Positions 63,248-64,000 of a DNA stretch of 64,000 nucleotides are shown piece after piece (position 1 is the first letter of the stretch; the number at the start of each line of letters is the position of its first letter). Under the pieces are notes generated by a model that did no database searches, had not been told where the DNA came from, and saw only the letters and a list, made by a program, of their open reading frames with translations. The stretch comes from Streptomyces rapamycinicus NRRL 5491 (GTDB taxonomy: Bacteria; Actinomycetota; Actinomycetes; Streptomycetales; Streptomycetaceae): contig NZ_CP085193.1 of NCBI RefSeq assembly GCF_024298965.1, forward strand, positions 558,001 to 622,000, given 5' to 3'. The position numbers and the translations under genes are program-made.

Positions 63248-64000
63248 CTGTCTGTCGCGGTGTCGCTGTCGGCCAGCGGGTGGTAGTCGCCGGAGCTCAG
63301 CCGGCGGCGGAGGATCTTGCCCGCCCCCGACTTCGGGATTTCCTCGACGGCGATGAGCCGCTTGGGGCGTTTGAGGGACGGCAGTCCGGAGCCCTCGCGC
63401 ACATAGGAGCGGAGCTCGGTCAGCGCGTGGTCGGGGGCCGTCCCGCTCTCGGGGACGAAGAAGGCGGTGGCGGCCTGCCCCCAGCGGTCGTCGGGGAGCC
63501 CGACGACCACGACCTCGCTGATCACCGGACAGCCGATCAGCTTGTCCTCGATCTCGTCCGGATAGATGTTCTCGCCCCCGGAGTTGATCATGTCGTCGAT
63601 GCGTCCGGTGACCCACAGGTCGCCGTCCTCGTCGGCGACGGCGAGGTCACCGGGGAAGTACCAGCCACCGCGGATCGACTTGGTGTTGGCGTCGGGCCGG
63701 TGCCAGTAGCCGGCGAAGGCGTCCGGGTTGCGCATGGAGACGGCGATCTGCCCCTGCTCGCCCGGCGCCACCTCGGCATCGGGCGGGGCGTCCGGGAACG
63801 GCTCCACCAGGCGGACCCGGGAGAAGACCCCCGCCCGGCCCGCGCATCCCGGCTTCGCGATGACGTCGGTCCCGACGGTGAAGGTGTAGATCTCGGTGGA
63901 TCCGAAGTGGTTGACGAAGGACTCCGGCCGCAGCGTGTCCACCAACCGCTTCACCAGCGTCGGAGTCATCGAAGCGCCCGCGTAGGCCAGCTTGCGCACG
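63244..64000 (-). CDS. Acyl/aryl-CoA ligase (AMP-binding), C-terminal part
   Basis: About 252 residues are visible; the N-terminal half lies beyond the window end. The visible parts are LAYAGASMTPTLVKRLVD, NHFGSTEIYTFTVG (A5), GWYFPGDLAVADEDGDLWVTGR (A7-A8), MINSGGENIYPDEIED and SGAGKILRRRL with the catalytic Lys (A10). These match acyl/benzoyl-CoA-type ligases. It activates the pathway acid to its CoA thioester and is first of the visible catabolic operon. Confidence 0.9.
   Translation of the reverse strand, partial: VRKLAYAGASMTPTLVKRLVDTLRPESFVNHFGSTEIYTFTVGTDVIAKPGCAGRAGVFSRVRLVEPFPDAPPDAEVAPGEQGQIAVSMRNPDAFAGYWHRPDANTKSIRGGWYFPGDLAVADEDGDLWVTGRIDDMINSGGENIYPDEIEDKLIGCPVISEVVVVGLPDDRWGQAATAFFVPESGTAPDHALTELRSYVREGSGLPSLKRPKRLIAVEEIPKSGAGKILRRRLSSGDYHPLADSDTATDR

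Overview
The window is about 72-73% G+C with strongly GC-biased third codon positions. It shows GTG/TTG starts, many 1-4 nt stop/start overlaps, secreted glycosidases with ricin-type lectin domains, an ECF-sigma/zf-HC2 pair and a MoCo/LarA catabolic cluster. All of this points to a Streptomyces (or close streptomycete) chromosome, probably an accessory arm because several gene relics and an insertion sequence are present. I recognise no rRNA, tRNA or CRISPR array.

Region 1 (1-15.3 kb) is a plant-polysaccharide / glycoconjugate degradation island. It has intact GH59, GH29, GH54, GH27 and GH43-CBM6 secreted enzymes, two secreted alpha/beta hydrolases and a FadR-type GntR regulator. These are interleaved with broken genes: a lectin-bearing glycosidase, a GH78 rhamnosidase and a further CAZyme tail. 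Three ACAT-N3-ATGT palindromes near the GH54 promoter and the gntR promoter are candidate operators.

Region 2 (15.3-21 kb, minus strand) is an operon of ECF sigma factor, zf-HC2 membrane protein, ABC ATPase and two ABC membrane proteins. It is split by a complete IS110-family element at about 18054-19482. The element's 5' non-coding end is a candidate bridge RNA, and the uninterrupted target can be rebuilt from the flanks.

Region 3 (21-32 kb) holds a small conserved-looking ORF behind a possible peptide leader and hairpin, a NarL-type two-component pair preceded by a very long inverted repeat, and a SufR-like regulator divergent from folE. It also holds a secreted GH16 glucanase with a CebR-like box, a secreted esterase with an N-terminal Ig-like domain, and an unusual twin-RCK channel-like protein.

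Region 4 (31.7-44.1 kb, minus strand) is the most novel locus: a nearly gap-free run of metallophore-type ABC uptake (binding protein, permease, ATPase), MFS exporter, asparagine synthetase-like amidotransferase, cytochrome P450 with an altered I-helix, DIT1/PvcA isonitrile synthase, Met/His-rich membrane peptide, Cu(I) P-type ATPase, degenerate PCuAC-like protein and MarR regulator. The arrangement suggests synthesis, export and re-uptake of an isonitrile copper ligand (chalkophore) linked to copper handling.

Region 5 (44.5-51.8 kb) has a GNAT-like protein, a lipoprotein, a TetR-controlled three-gene metallo-hydrolase/NTF2-like operon with twin 15-bp operators, and an SDR/NmrA pair divergent from a LysR regulator.

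Region 6 (51.8-64 kb, minus strand) has two transcription units. One encodes a CoA ligase (cut by the window edge), a three-subunit molybdenum hydroxylase (CoxL-, CoxM- and CoxS-CoxG fusion-like), an enoyl-CoA hydratase and an MHS-type MFS importer. The other encodes a LarA-family nickel-pincer enzyme, a DUF1858-like CxxC peptide and LarE, LarB and LarC for cofactor synthesis. Together they look like catabolism of an unidentified organic acid through CoA esters.
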